DNA from: Rhizobacter sp. Root404
GTDB taxonomy: Bacteria; Pseudomonadota; Gammaproteobacteria; Burkholderiales; Burkholderiaceae_C
DNA: 64,000 nucleotides
Reading direction: 5' to 3'
Assembly: GCF_001425865.1 (NCBI RefSeq)
Contig: NZ_LMDS01000008.1
Span: 269 to 64,268, forward strand
How positions within the stretch are numbered: position 1 is the first letter of the stretch; each line of letters opens with the position of its first letter. The notes beneath the pieces are model-generated. The model was given only the letters and a program-made list of their open reading frames with translations, had not been told where the DNA came from and made no database searches. Made by a program: the position numbers and the translations under genes. Below, piece after piece: positions 47,728-57,120 of the stretch.

Positions 47728-48579
47728 ATGTTCAATCTGATGAAGACCGCCGTCCTGATGGCGGCGATCACCGCCCTGTTCATGGCCATCGGCTCGTTGA
47801 TCGGCGGGCAGCAGGGAATGATGCTGGCGCTGATCGTGGCGCTCGGCATGAACTTCTTCAGCTACTGGTTTTCCGACAAGCTGGTGCTGAAGATGTACAA
47901 CGCGCAGGAGGTCGACGAGACCTCCGCGCCGCAGTTCTACCGCATGGTGCGCGATCTGGCGCAGCGCGCGCAGCTGCCGATGCCCAAGGTCTACCTGATC
48001 AACGAGGACGCACCCAACGCGTTCGCGACCGGGCGCAACCCCGAGCATGCCGCGGTCGCCGCGACGACCGGCATCCTGCGCGTGCTGTCCGAGCGCGAAC
48101 TGCGCGGCGTGATGGCGCACGAGCTGGCCCACGTGCGCCACCGCGACATCCTGATCAGCACCGTCAGCGCGACGATGGCCGGCGCAATCTCGATGCTCGC
48201 GAACTTTGCGATGCTGTTCGGCGGACGCGACAGCGAAGGTCGCGCGCACAACCCGATCGTCGGGTTGCTGGTGATGTTCCTCGCGCCGATCGCGGCGAGC
48301 CTGATCCAGATGGCGATCAGCCGCGCCCGCGAGTTCGAGGCCGATCGCGGCGGCGCGGAGATCTCCGGCGACCCGCACGCGCTCGCTGCGGCGCTGCAGA
48401 AGATCCACCGCTATGCCCAGGGCATCCCGCTCGAAGCCGCCGAGCGGCACCCGGAGACCGCGCAGATGATGATCATGAACCCGCTGTCCGCCGGCGGGTT
48501 GCGCGGGCTGTTCTCGACGCACCCGTCGACCGAGGAGCGCGTCGCGCGCCTGATGGCGATGGCGCCCGCCGCCGCCTGA
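47728..48579 (+). CDS. htpX: Membrane metalloprotease HtpX
   Basis: A 283-residue zinc protease of the inner membrane that degrades damaged membrane proteins. Two N-terminal membrane segments (about 7-24, 30-46) are followed by HELAH (131-135), two more membrane segments (about 145-165, 177-198) and the third ligand E204 in REFEADRGG. GAGG lies about 10 bp before the ATG. It follows fmt by 59 bp and ends at a strong terminator. Confidence 0.95.
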   Translation: MFNLMKTAVLMAAITALFMAIGSLIGGQQGMMLALIVALGMNFFSYWFSDKLVLKMYNAQEVDETSAPQFYRMVRDLAQRAQLPMPKVYLINEDAPNAFATGRNPEHAAVAATTGILRVLSERELRGVMAHELAHVRHRDILISTVSATMAGAISMLANFAMLFGGRDSEGRAHNPIVGLLVMFLAPIAASLIQMAISRAREFEADRGGAEISGDPHALAAALQKIHRYAQGIPLEAAERHPETAQMMIMNPLSAGGLRGLFSTHPSTEERVARLMAMAPAAA

Positions 48580-48601
48580 CACCGGTTCGCCATCGGCACC
48601 G

Positions 48602-48624
48602 AGCCGCCGCGAGGCGGCTTTTTT
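48602..48624 (+). terminator. Intrinsic terminator after htpX
   Basis: AGCCGCC-gcga-GGCGGCT forms a 7-bp GC-rich stem with a tetraloop (48602-48619), immediately followed by a run of six Ts (48619-48624). It lies 22 bp after the htpX stop and is the clearest Rho-independent terminator in the window. It separates housekeeping genes from the carbohydrate locus. Confidence 0.92.
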
Positions 48625-48655
48625 GTGCCTTCGGCCGTCTGGGCTGGGATCGTCA

Positions 48656-48667
48656 ACAAAAGTTTGC
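48656..48667. promoter_or_regulatory. Upstream candidate LacI operator before GH1 gene
   Basis: ACAAAAGTTTGC keeps the CAAA-N2-TTTG core of a LacI-family operator and matches the nucleoside operator GCAAACGTTTGC in 10 of 12 bases. It is centred 50 bp from a second candidate at 48706-48717. The pair could bind the LacI protein encoded at 50114-51118. Confidence 0.45.
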
Positions 48668-48705
48668 GCACAGCAATTACCCGCATTGGTACCTTTTCGG
48701 ACGGT

Positions 48706-48717
48706 GATAACGTTTAC
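48706..48717. promoter_or_regulatory. Promoter-proximal candidate LacI operator before GH1 gene
   Basis: GATAACGTTTAC is a near-palindrome around the central CG typical of LacI-family operators, with one mismatched pair of positions. It ends 29 bp before the TTG start of the beta-glucosidase gene, in the only AT-rich part of this intergenic region. The likely binder is the LacI-type protein encoded just downstream of that gene. Confidence 0.55.
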
Positions 48718-48746
48718 ATCCCCAAAGTCGTGCCTCGGAGCCACCG

Positions 48747-50099
48747 TTGAAGACCTACGCATTTCCCCAATCCTTTCTTTGGGGCGCAGCCACCTCGGCG
48801 TACCAGATCGAAGGCTCGCCCCTGGCCGACGGCGCCGGGCCGAGCATCTGGCACCGTTTCGTCCGCACGCCGGGGTTGGTGAAGAACGGCGACACCGGCG
48901 ACGTCGCCTGCGACCACTACAACCGAATGAAGGACGACGTGGCGCTGATGAAGCGCCTCGGCCTCACCGCCTACCGCTTCAGCATCGCCTGGGCGCGCGT
49001 GCTGCCGGAGGGCCGCGGCCGCGTCAACGAAGGCGGCTTGGGTTTCTACGAGCGCCTGGTCGACACGCTGCTCGAGAACGGCATCGAGCCGCTCGCCACC
49101 CTCTACCACTGGGACCTGCCCGCCGCGCTCGATGACCGCGGCGGTTGGCTCAACCCCGACGTGGCCGACTGGTTCGCCGACTACGCGAGCGTGATGTACC
49201 AGCGTCTCGACGGCCGGGTGAAGAAATGGGCCACGCTGAACGAACCCTGGGTCGTCACCGACGGCGGCTACCTTCACGGCGCGCTCGCGCCCGGCCACAA
49301 GAACCGCTTCGAGGCGCCGATCGCCTCGCACCAGCTGATGCGCGCGCACGGCAAGGCGGTGCAGGCGTATCGCGCGGTCGGCAAGCATGAAGTGGGCATC
49401 GTCGTGAACCTGGCGCCCAAGCACCCGGCAAGCGACAAGCCCGAAGACATCGCCGCCACGCAACGCGCCGATGCCTACATGAACCGCCAGTACCTGGACC
49501 CGGTCTTCCTCGGCAGCTACCCGCCCGAGATGAAGGAGATCTTCGGCGAGGCCTGGCCCGAGTGGCCCGCCGCCGACTACGAGCTGATCCGGCAGAAGAT
49601 CGATTTCGTCGGCATCAACTACTACATGCGCGACATGATCCGCCACGAGGAGACCGCGTGGCCGGTCAAGACCGCGGTCGTGCCGCAGTCGCAATCGACT
49701 TACACCGACACGGGCTGGGAAGTGCATCCGCAGGGGCTGACCGAGATCCTGGTCTGGCTCAAGAACCGCTACGGCAACATTCCGCAGTACGTGACCGAGA
49801 ACGGCGCCGCGTTCTACGACCCGCCGAAGGCCGCGGACGGGAAGGTCGCCGACCCGCTGCGCCTGGGCTACTACCGCGCCCACCTGCGCGCGATCCACGA
49901 GGCGATCGAGCAAGGCGTGGACCTGCGCGGCTACTGCGCCTGGTCGCTGCTGGACAACCTCGAATGGTCGCTCGGCTATTCGAAGCGCTTCGGCATCGTC
50001 CACGTCAACTTCGACACCCAGGAGCGCACGCTAAAGGACAGCGCGCACTTCTACGCCAGCGTGATCGCCTCGAACGGCGCGGTACTCAACACCGACTGA
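48747..50099 (+). CDS. GH1 beta-glucosidase
   Basis: A 450-residue retaining beta-glycosidase of family GH1, cytoplasmic (no signal peptide). The acid/base is E166 in TLNEPW and the nucleophile E351 in YVTENGAAF; FLWGAATSAYQIEG near the N-terminus and LEWSLGYSKRFG near the C-terminus are typical. The start is a TTG at 48747 with GGAG 6 bp upstream, which fits the conserved MKTYAFPQSFLWG-type beginning. It probably cleaves imported beta-glucobiose or short beta-glucosides. First gene of the carbohydrate locus, followed by a LacI gene after 14 bp. Confidence 0.94.
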   Translation: MKTYAFPQSFLWGAATSAYQIEGSPLADGAGPSIWHRFVRTPGLVKNGDTGDVACDHYNRMKDDVALMKRLGLTAYRFSIAWARVLPEGRGRVNEGGLGFYERLVDTLLENGIEPLATLYHWDLPAALDDRGGWLNPDVADWFADYASVMYQRLDGRVKKWATLNEPWVVTDGGYLHGALAPGHKNRFEAPIASHQLMRAHGKAVQAYRAVGKHEVGIVVNLAPKHPASDKPEDIAATQRADAYMNRQYLDPVFLGSYPPEMKEIFGEAWPEWPAADYELIRQKIDFVGINYYMRDMIRHEETAWPVKTAVVPQSQSTYTDTGWEVHPQGLTEILVWLKNRYGNIPQYVTENGAAFYDPPKAADGKVADPLRLGYYRAHLRAIHEAIEQGVDLRGYCAWSLLDNLEWSLGYSKRFGIVHVNFDTQERTLKDSAHFYASVIASNGAVLNTD

Positions 50100-50113
50100 C
50101 CGGCAGCCCTCGC

Positions 50114-51118
50114 ATGGCCACCACCATCAAGGACGTCGCACGCGTGGCCGGAGTGTCCGTCGCCACCGTCTCGCGCGCCCTGAACGGCCACGCGAACGTG
50201 ACCGAGCCGACCCGTGCGCACGTGATGGGCGTCGTCGCGCAGCTGCGCTTCGTGCCGTCCAGCGCGGCGCAAAGCATGATCACGCGCCGCACCCACACCG
50301 TCGGTGCGCTGCTGCCCGATCTGCACGGCGAGTATTTCTCCGAGCTGATCCGCGGCATCGACCTCGCCGCGCGCGCGCGCGGCCTGCACCTGCTGGTGTC
50401 GAGTTCGCACGGCGACGCGGCCGAGGCGGCGGCTGCGCTGCGCGCGATGAACGGCCGGGTCGACGGGCTGCTGGTCATGTCGCCCCACGTCAGCGCCGAT
50501 TTCCTGTGGGGCAACGTCGCCGACGACCTGCCCGCGGTGCTGATGAACACGCACGTCGCCGGCGGCGCGCACTCGTCGTTCGCGGTCGACAACCACGGCG
50601 GCGCCTACGCGATGGTGCGCCACCTGGTCGAGCGCGGCCACCGCGACATCGCGTTCGTTGCCGGCCCCGAAAGCAATTTCGAGGCGCAGGAGCGCCTGCG
50701 CGGCTACCGCAGCGCGCTCGTCGATCTCTTGCCCGGCATGGCCGAGCGCGTGCTGCAGGGCGACTTCACGCAGGAGTCCGGATGTCGGGCCGGCAGCCAG
50801 GTCGTCGCCCTGACGCAGCGTCCGAGCGCGGTCTTCGCGAGCAACGACATGATGGCGATCGGCTGCCTGTCGGCGCTCAACGAGGCCGGCGTGAACGTGC
50901 CCGACGACATCGCGCTGGCAGGCTTCGACGACGTGCCCGTCAGCCGCTACATCAACCCGCCGCTGACGACCGTGCGGGCCCGCATCACCGAACTCGGCGG
51001 GCTCGCGCTCGAACGCCTCGCCTCCGAGATCGAGGAGGCCGCGCCCGGCGTGCCGCTGCACCAGACCTTGCGCGCCGACCTGGTCGTGCGCCAGTCCACC
51101 GCCCGACCCGACACCTGA
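50114..51118 (+). CDS. LacI-family regulator of the carbohydrate locus
   Basis: A 334-residue LacI/GalR-type regulator. The HTH reads TTIKDVARVAGVSVATVSRAL and the sugar-binding core has VGALLPDLHGEYFSELIRGI, SNDMMAIGCLSALNEAG and LAGFDDVPVSRYINPPLTTV. The ATG at 50114 follows the GH1 gene by 14 bp; the open frame further upstream is a shadow of that gene. It is distinct in sequence from the LacI protein at 22275-23279. It probably binds the near-palindromes at 48656-48717 and responds to a product of glucan breakdown. Confidence 0.92.
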   Translation: MATTIKDVARVAGVSVATVSRALNGHANVTEPTRAHVMGVVAQLRFVPSSAAQSMITRRTHTVGALLPDLHGEYFSELIRGIDLAARARGLHLLVSSSHGDAAEAAAALRAMNGRVDGLLVMSPHVSADFLWGNVADDLPAVLMNTHVAGGAHSSFAVDNHGGAYAMVRHLVERGHRDIAFVAGPESNFEAQERLRGYRSALVDLLPGMAERVLQGDFTQESGCRAGSQVVALTQRPSAVFASNDMMAIGCLSALNEAGVNVPDDIALAGFDDVPVSRYINPPLTTVRARITELGGLALERLASEIEEAAPGVPLHQTLRADLVVRQSTARPDT

Positions 51119-51209
51119 GCGCTTTCGCCCCGTTCCGCCATCAGAACCGGAGATCCACGGCCGAACGGTTTCTTCCACTGACAGAGCTTTCTAACCACAA
51201 AGGCCGACC

Positions 51210-54200
51210 ATGAGACAAGACCCCCGATTCCAGTTCCGCGCACTCGCCGTCGCAGCGATGCTCGCCATGTCACTTCCCGCCGCGGCGCAGCTCAGCAGCG
51301 CCACCATACGCGGCGACGTGACCGCCGACGCCAAGGCCCAGGGCGGCGCGGCGATCGTCGCGACCAACGTCGCGACCGGGCAGACCACGCGCACCACGAG
51401 CCGCGCCGACGGCAGCTACACGCTGGTCGGGCTGGCGCCGGGCAGCTACAAGATCACCATCAACGCCCCGAGCTTTGCGCCACAGACCATCGACCTGACC
51501 GTGCTGGTCGGCCAGACCGTCGACCTCGACCTGCCGCTCGCGCGCGCCGGCGCCACGCAGCTCAATACCGTCACCGTCGTCGGCTCGCAATCGATCGATC
51601 GCAAGACGTCCGAGGTCGGCACCAGCGTCACTTCGAAGCAGATCGAGGCATTGCCGCAGAACAGCCGCAACTTCCTCGCATTCGCCGACCTCGCGCCCGG
51701 CGTGCGGCTCGACACCGACCCGAAGACGGGCCAGGTCACGCTGCGCGGCGGCGCGCAGAACCGCGACAACACCAACGTGTTCATCGACGGCGTCGGCCAG
51801 AAGAACTACATCCTGCGCGGCGGCGTGTCCGGGCTCGACTCGACCCGCGGCAACCCGTTCCCGCAGTCGGCGATCGGCGAATACAAGGTGCTGTCGTCGA
51901 ACTACAAGGCCGAGTTCGACCAGGTGAGCAGCACCGCGATCACCGCGATCACCAAGTCGGGCACCAACGAGTACCACGGCGACGTGTTCGTCGACCGCAC
52001 CGGCACCAACTGGCGCGCCTACTCGCCGTTCGAGAAGATCGCCAAGGATCAGGGCGTCGACCGTCAGTCAAGCTCGGCGTACCAGTACGGCTTCAGCCTC
52101 GGCGGGCCGATCAAGAAGGACGTGGCGCACTTCTTCCTCGCCTACGAGGGCAAGAACATCGACGACTCGCGTTCGGTGATTCCGCAGCGCAGCGACCTGG
52201 TCCAGGACCGCTCGGCCGGCCTGTTCCCGTCGCTGTTCGGGCAACAGGGCTCGACGGTCGACAAGTTCAAGGAAGACCTGCTGCTCGGCAAGCTCGACTT
52301 CATCGTGTCCGACGAACAAAAGCTGATCCTGACGACCAAGATCCGCCGCGAGACCGACAAGGTGCCCGAAAGCGCGACGGTCAGCGTGCCCGGCAACGAC
52401 AAGGCCCGCAGCAACGACGAAACCCGCATCGATCTGAAGCACGAGTGGTCGCGCGGCGACTTCTTCAACGAAGCGCGGATCGGCTACGAGGACTACCGCT
52501 GGAACCCGCACTCCAGCGCCACGACGCCATTCCTGAAATACAAGATATCGCAAAGCAACACGCTCGCCGGCTCGTCCGACTTCCTGTGGACCGGGGGCTC
52601 GCCGGATGCGCAGAACCGCCAGCAGAAGGCCTGGAACTTCCAGGAGGACCTGACCTACACCGGGATCCTGCGCCACACGATCAAGGGCGGCTTCAAGTTC
52701 AAGGACGTGACCTTCAACCTCTCCGGCACACCCAACAGCGTCGACACCGTCGAGGCCGTCCTGAACAACCTCACCGGCCTGCCGTACTACGACGCCGCCA
52801 CCCGCAACTGCACCACCGTGGCGGGTGCCGCCTCGGGCGCACCGATCGCCAGCGTCAGCGACACGGCCTCGTGCCACCAATCGTTCGCCGTGCCGGGCTC
52901 GACGTTGAACTACAAGAACAAGCAGTTCGGCATCTACATCCAGGACGACTGGGCCGTCACCAACAAGCTGGAACTGAACGCCGGCGTTCGTTGGGACTAC
53001 GAAACCAACATGCTGAACGACAAGTACGTGACGCCGGCCGATCGCGTGGCCGCGCTGTTCTCGCTCGAACCGCAAGCCGGCGGCGTCTCGACCGGGCGCG
53101 GCGCGTCGCCGGCCGGCATCCCGGTGGCACCGGGGCAGACCTACGACCAGTCGCTCGCGCTCGGCGGCATCAACATCCGCGACTACATCGCCAACGGGTC
53201 GAGCCGCAAGGCCTTCAAGGGCGCGTTCCAGCCGCGCATCGGCTTCTCGTACGACATCAAGGGCGACCAGGACGCGGTGCTGTTCGGCGGCTTCGGGCGC
53301 GCCTACGACCGCACCATCGCCAACCACATGCTCGACGAGCTGCAGAAGAACGGCGTGCCGAACGGCGAGATCTGGCTGATCAAGAACGACCACAAGATGC
53401 CGTACACCGACCAGTTCAGCCTGGGCCTGCGCAAGGGGCTGATGGGCTGGAACGGCGAGGTCGGCGTGAGTTACGTGCGCGGCTACAACCAGTTCAACTG
53501 GTTCGGGGGCAATCGTGACCCGCAGGGCGGCTGGGGCAACCAGTCGCCCATCGATCCGCTGTGGGGTGGGCCGCAAGGCTACGGCACGGTGATCCTGGGC
53601 GACTTCATCACCCAGACCAAGAGCTCGTCGATCTACTTCAAGCTGGACAAGCCCTACACCCGTTCTTCGGGTTGGGGCGTCGCGGCGACCTACACCTACA
53701 CCGACGCGAAGACCACCAACAAGGAATGGACCGACGACATCTTCAACTGGACCTATGGCCGTTCGACCTCGGGATACAACCCATCGAAAGACGTCGAGCG
53801 GCACCGCATCGTCGCGACCGCGGTCACCGATCGCATCCTTCCCTGGGGCATGCTGATCTCGGGCAAGATGACGCTCGGCTCGGGCCTGCCTTACCGGATC
53901 ACCGACTGCTCGAAGGGATTCGACACGGCCAACGGTCAGGCAGGTTGCGTGTCGGTGGCCGGTGACTCGCCCACCTTCCGTCAGTTCGACCTGACGATCG
54001 CGAAGGACGTGCCGCTGGCCGGCGGCCAGCTGACCTTCCGGCTCGACGTGATCAACTTGTTCAACACGACGAACTACAAGGGCTTCGACGAGTGGGGCGG
54101 TGGCCCGGGCAATCCGCAAAACTACCTTGGCGGCGACAATGCCCACCTCGGCGTGCCGAACGACATCCAGAGCCCGATGCGCACCGTGAAACTTTCAATG

Positions 54201-54215
54201 CGTTACGCGTTCTGA
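51210..54215 (+). CDS. TonB-dependent receptor with N-terminal carboxypeptidase-like domain
   Basis: A 1001-residue outer-membrane receptor. After the signal peptide (ending PAAAQ, about 27), residues about 30-112 form a carboxypeptidase-regulatory-like domain (SRADGSYTLVGLAPGSYKI). A TonB-box-like NTVTVVG (118-124), a plug (to about 245) and a long barrel ending SMRYAF follow. This Oar-like architecture is common for oligosaccharide import in proteobacteria. AAAGG precedes the ATG. Position between the LacI regulator and glycan-degrading enzymes supports an oligosaccharide substrate. Confidence 0.9.
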   Translation: MRQDPRFQFRALAVAAMLAMSLPAAAQLSSATIRGDVTADAKAQGGAAIVATNVATGQTTRTTSRADGSYTLVGLAPGSYKITINAPSFAPQTIDLTVLVGQTVDLDLPLARAGATQLNTVTVVGSQSIDRKTSEVGTSVTSKQIEALPQNSRNFLAFADLAPGVRLDTDPKTGQVTLRGGAQNRDNTNVFIDGVGQKNYILRGGVSGLDSTRGNPFPQSAIGEYKVLSSNYKAEFDQVSSTAITAITKSGTNEYHGDVFVDRTGTNWRAYSPFEKIAKDQGVDRQSSSAYQYGFSLGGPIKKDVAHFFLAYEGKNIDDSRSVIPQRSDLVQDRSAGLFPSLFGQQGSTVDKFKEDLLLGKLDFIVSDEQKLILTTKIRRETDKVPESATVSVPGNDKARSNDETRIDLKHEWSRGDFFNEARIGYEDYRWNPHSSATTPFLKYKISQSNTLAGSSDFLWTGGSPDAQNRQQKAWNFQEDLTYTGILRHTIKGGFKFKDVTFNLSGTPNSVDTVEAVLNNLTGLPYYDAATRNCTTVAGAASGAPIASVSDTASCHQSFAVPGSTLNYKNKQFGIYIQDDWAVTNKLELNAGVRWDYETNMLNDKYVTPADRVAALFSLEPQAGGVSTGRGASPAGIPVAPGQTYDQSLALGGINIRDYIANGSSRKAFKGAFQPRIGFSYDIKGDQDAVLFGGFGRAYDRTIANHMLDELQKNGVPNGEIWLIKNDHKMPYTDQFSLGLRKGLMGWNGEVGVSYVRGYNQFNWFGGNRDPQGGWGNQSPIDPLWGGPQGYGTVILGDFITQTKSSSIYFKLDKPYTRSSGWGVAATYTYTDAKTTNKEWTDDIFNWTYGRSTSGYNPSKDVERHRIVATAVTDRILPWGMLISGKMTLGSGLPYRITDCSKGFDTANGQAGCVSVAGDSPTFRQFDLTIAKDVPLAGGQLTFRLDVINLFNTTNYKGFDEWGGGPGNPQNYLGGDNAHLGVPNDIQSPMRTVKLSMRYAF

Positions 54216-54296
54216 CGCGGAGCCCGCGGCCATGGGGCCGCGATGATCGGGGCGGGCATCTCCCGGTGTCCGCCCGACTCCTGCCTGATTCTCTCA

Positions 54297-55823
54297 ATGC
54301 CCGACCTGTCCCGACGCCGACTGCTCGCCTGGGGGGGCTCCGCCCTTCTCGGCGGGCTCGCCGGCTGTGAATCCATCTCGCGGCTGCCGATCCTGCGCAG
54401 CCCGGTCTACGACACGACGGCGGTGGACGCGGCGTCGGGGGCCGCGCAGCCGGTCGAGCCCCCGGCCATCGCAGCACGCACTGCGCTGCCGCCGCTGTTC
54501 GAGACGATCGAGCGCCGCACCTTCGACTTCTTCTGGTCCACCGCCAACGCCGCCAACGGCATGGTGCCGGACCGCTACCCCAGCCCGTCGCCGGCCAGCA
54601 TCGCCGCGATCGGCTTCGCGCTGACGGCCTACGTGATCGGCGCGGACCGCGGTTTCGTCACGCGCGAGCAGGCCCGCGAGCGGGTGCTGACGACGGTGCG
54701 CTTCTTCCGCAACGCGCCGCAGGGCCCGCAAGCGCGCGGCACCACCGGCTACAAGGGTTTCTTCTATCACTTCCTCGACATGAAGACGGGGCAGCGCGCG
54801 CCGAAGAGCGAGCTGTCGACCGTCGACACCGCGCTGCTGATGGGCGGCATGCTGCATGCCCAGGCGTTCTTCGATGGAGAGCACCCGGACGAGGTGGCGA
54901 TCCGCGACGGCGTCGACCAGATCTACTGGCGGATCGACTGGAAATGGGCGCAGGTCCGCGGCCAGTTGATCAGCATGGGCTGGAACCCCGAGAAGGGCTT
55001 CATCCCGCACGACTGGAACGGCTACAACGAGGCGATGCTGGTCGTGCTGCTGGCGCTCGGTTCGCCGACCCACCCGGTCGAGGAGGGCGCGTGGAGCGCC
55101 TGGTCCGAGAGCTACCGCGGCACCTGGGGCCGCTTCATGGGCTACGAGCACCTGAGCTTCGCGCCGCTGTTCGGCCACCAGTACTCGCACGTGTGGATCG
55201 ACTTCCGCGGCCTGCAGGACGCGACGATGCGCCAGCGGGGCATCGACTACTTCGAGAACACGCGCCGCGCGGTCTACGCGCAGCGTGCCTACGCGATCGC
55301 CAACCCGAACGGCTGGTTCGAGTACGGCGCCAACGTCTGGGGCTTCACCGCCTGCGACGGCCCGGGCACGATGCGCCAGTTCGACCGCAACGGCCGCATG
55401 CGCGGCTTTCTCGACTACTCCGCACGCGGCGCGGGGCGCGCCCACACGGTGGACGACGGCACGATCGCGCCGACCGCAGCAGTTTCGTCGCTGCCCTTCG
55501 CGCCCGAGATCGTGATCCCGGCGGTCGAGGAGATGCACGCCCGCTACGGCTTCTACATCTTCCAGAAGTACGGCTTCCTCGATTCGTTCAACCGCAGCTT
55601 CACGGCGACCGAGGCGCGGCTGACCGATGGCCGGGTCGACCCCGGCTTCGGCTGGATCGCGAACGACTACCTGGGCATCGACCAGGGCCCGATCCTCGCG
55701 ATGATCTGCAACTACCGCAACGAACTGGTCTGGGACGACATGCGCAAATGCCTGCCGATCCGCCGCGGCCTGGAGCGCGCCGGGTTCAGCGGCGGCTGGC
55801 TGTCCAAGCCCAAGCCGACCTGA
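54297..55823 (+). CDS. Exported glucoamylase/GH144-type hydrolase lipoprotein
   Basis: A 508-residue protein of the glucoamylase (PF10091-like) family, which includes GH144 endo-beta-1,2-glucanases. A twin-arginine-like SRRRLLAWGG and a lipobox LAGC (C24) precede an (alpha/alpha)6-type domain from about residue 70: ERRTFDFFWSTAN, GTTGYKGFFYHFLDM, NGYNEAMLVVLLALGSP, GHQYSHVWIDFRG and DQGPILAMICNYR are family segments. The ATG at 54297 fits the export signal better than one 54 bp upstream. It lies 1 bp before the binding-protein gene. Cleavage of beta-1,2-glucan is an inference from the family, not proven. Confidence 0.85.
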   Translation: MPDLSRRRLLAWGGSALLGGLAGCESISRLPILRSPVYDTTAVDAASGAAQPVEPPAIAARTALPPLFETIERRTFDFFWSTANAANGMVPDRYPSPSPASIAAIGFALTAYVIGADRGFVTREQARERVLTTVRFFRNAPQGPQARGTTGYKGFFYHFLDMKTGQRAPKSELSTVDTALLMGGMLHAQAFFDGEHPDEVAIRDGVDQIYWRIDWKWAQVRGQLISMGWNPEKGFIPHDWNGYNEAMLVVLLALGSPTHPVEEGAWSAWSESYRGTWGRFMGYEHLSFAPLFGHQYSHVWIDFRGLQDATMRQRGIDYFENTRRAVYAQRAYAIANPNGWFEYGANVWGFTACDGPGTMRQFDRNGRMRGFLDYSARGAGRAHTVDDGTIAPTAAVSSLPFAPEIVIPAVEEMHARYGFYIFQKYGFLDSFNRSFTATEARLTDGRVDPGFGWIANDYLGIDQGPILAMICNYRNELVWDDMRKCLPIRRGLERAGFSGGWLSKPKPT

Positions 55824-55824
55824 G

Positions 55825-57120
55825 ATGCGAATCGCGCGACGCACTGCGCTGCAGGGCCTGGGCGCGTTGGCGCTCGGTGGTGCCCTGGCCGGCTGCGGGC
55901 GGCGCGACGATCCGTCCGGCCCGCTGCACTTCTGGGCGATGGGCCGCGAGGCCGAGGTCGTCGCCGAGCTGCTGCCGGAATTCCACGCCCGCCATCCCGG
56001 CATCCGGGTCATCGTGCAGCAGCTGCCGTGGACGGCCGCGCACGAGAAGCTGCTGACGGCCTACGCCGGCGATGCGCTGCCCGACCTCTGCCAGCTCGGC
56101 AACACCTGGCTGCCCGAGTTCACCGCGCTCGATGCGCTGGAACCGCTCGATGCGCTCGCCGCATCGGCCGGCATCGATCGCGCCGACTACTTCGCCGGCA
56201 TCCTCGACACCAACGTGATGCCGACTGCGCGCGGCGCCCAGCTGTTCGGCCTGCCCTGGTACGTCGACACGCGCCTGCTGTTCTACCGCACCGATCTGCT
56301 GCGTGCGGCCGGCCATGCGCGCCCGCCGCAGAGCTGGGCCGAGTGGACGGACGCGATGGGGGCGATCAAGGCGCGCGGCGGCGCGAACACCTTCGGCGCG
56401 CTGATGCCGCTGAACGAGCCGGACCCGCTGTTCGCGATGGCACTGCAGCAAGGTGCCTTGCTCGCGGACGACGACACGCACGGCGCGTTCTCGAAGCCGG
56501 CGTTCCGCCGCGCGCTCGACTTCTACGCCGGCATCTTCCACCGGGGCCTCGCGCCCGCGATGACCGACACGCAGATCTCGAACGTCTGGGACGAGTTCGC
56601 GCGCGGCATGTTCACGTTCTATGTGAGCGGGCCGTGGAACATCGGTGAGTTCCGGCGGCGCCTGCCGGCCGCCGTGCAGGGCCACTGGGCGACCGCGCCG
56701 TTGCCGGGGCCGGACGGTCCGGGCGTGTCGACCGCGGGCGGCTCCAGCCTGGTGCTGTTCAAGGGGAGCCCGCGCAAGCAGGCGGCCTGGCAGCTGATCG
56801 AGTTCCTGAGCCGGCCCGAGACGATGCAGCGCTTCCACGCGCTCACCGGCGACCTGCCGCCGCGGCGCAGCGCGTGGCGAGCGCCGGCGCTCGCCAACGA
56901 CGTGCCGTCGCAGGCCTTCGCGCAGCAGCTCGAGCGGGTGCGCGCGGCGCCGAAGATCCCCGAGTGGGAGCGCATCTTCCAGGAGATGCAGCAGACGGCG
57001 CAGCGCGTCGTCCAGCGTACGCAGAGCGCCGAGGCCGCGACGGCGCAGCTCGATGCGTGGGTAGATGCACTGCTCGAGAAGCGGCGCTGGCTGCGTGCGC
57101 GTGGGGTGGCTGCGAAATGA
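55825..57120 (+). CDS. Sugar ABC transporter substrate-binding lipoprotein
   Basis: A 431-residue extracellular sugar-binding protein (SBP family 1). The lipobox LAGC places the lipid anchor at C24. The core has LHFWAMGREAEVVAELLPEF, GNTWLPEFTALDALEPLD, LPWYVDTRLLFYR and PSQAFAQQL. It overlaps the MalF-type permease gene by 4 bp and follows the GH144-type gene by 1 bp. Substrate is probably a beta-gluco-oligosaccharide released outside; the sequence alone does not identify it. Confidence 0.92.
   Translation: MRIARRTALQGLGALALGGALAGCGRRDDPSGPLHFWAMGREAEVVAELLPEFHARHPGIRVIVQQLPWTAAHEKLLTAYAGDALPDLCQLGNTWLPEFTALDALEPLDALAASAGIDRADYFAGILDTNVMPTARGAQLFGLPWYVDTRLLFYRTDLLRAAGHARPPQSWAEWTDAMGAIKARGGANTFGALMPLNEPDPLFAMALQQGALLADDDTHGAFSKPAFRRALDFYAGIFHRGLAPAMTDTQISNVWDEFARGMFTFYVSGPWNIGEFRRRLPAAVQGHWATAPLPGPDGPGVSTAGGSSLVLFKGSPRKQAAWQLIEFLSRPETMQRFHALTGDLPPRRSAWRAPALANDVPSQAFAQQLERVRAAPKIPEWERIFQEMQQTAQRVVQRTQSAEAATAQLDAWVDALLEKRRWLRARGVAAK

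Noticed and set aside
51163..51172. GAACGGTTTC before the second TonB receptor as a LacI operator
   Set aside because: Only the three outer pairs are complementary and the centre is not CG; too weak to call.
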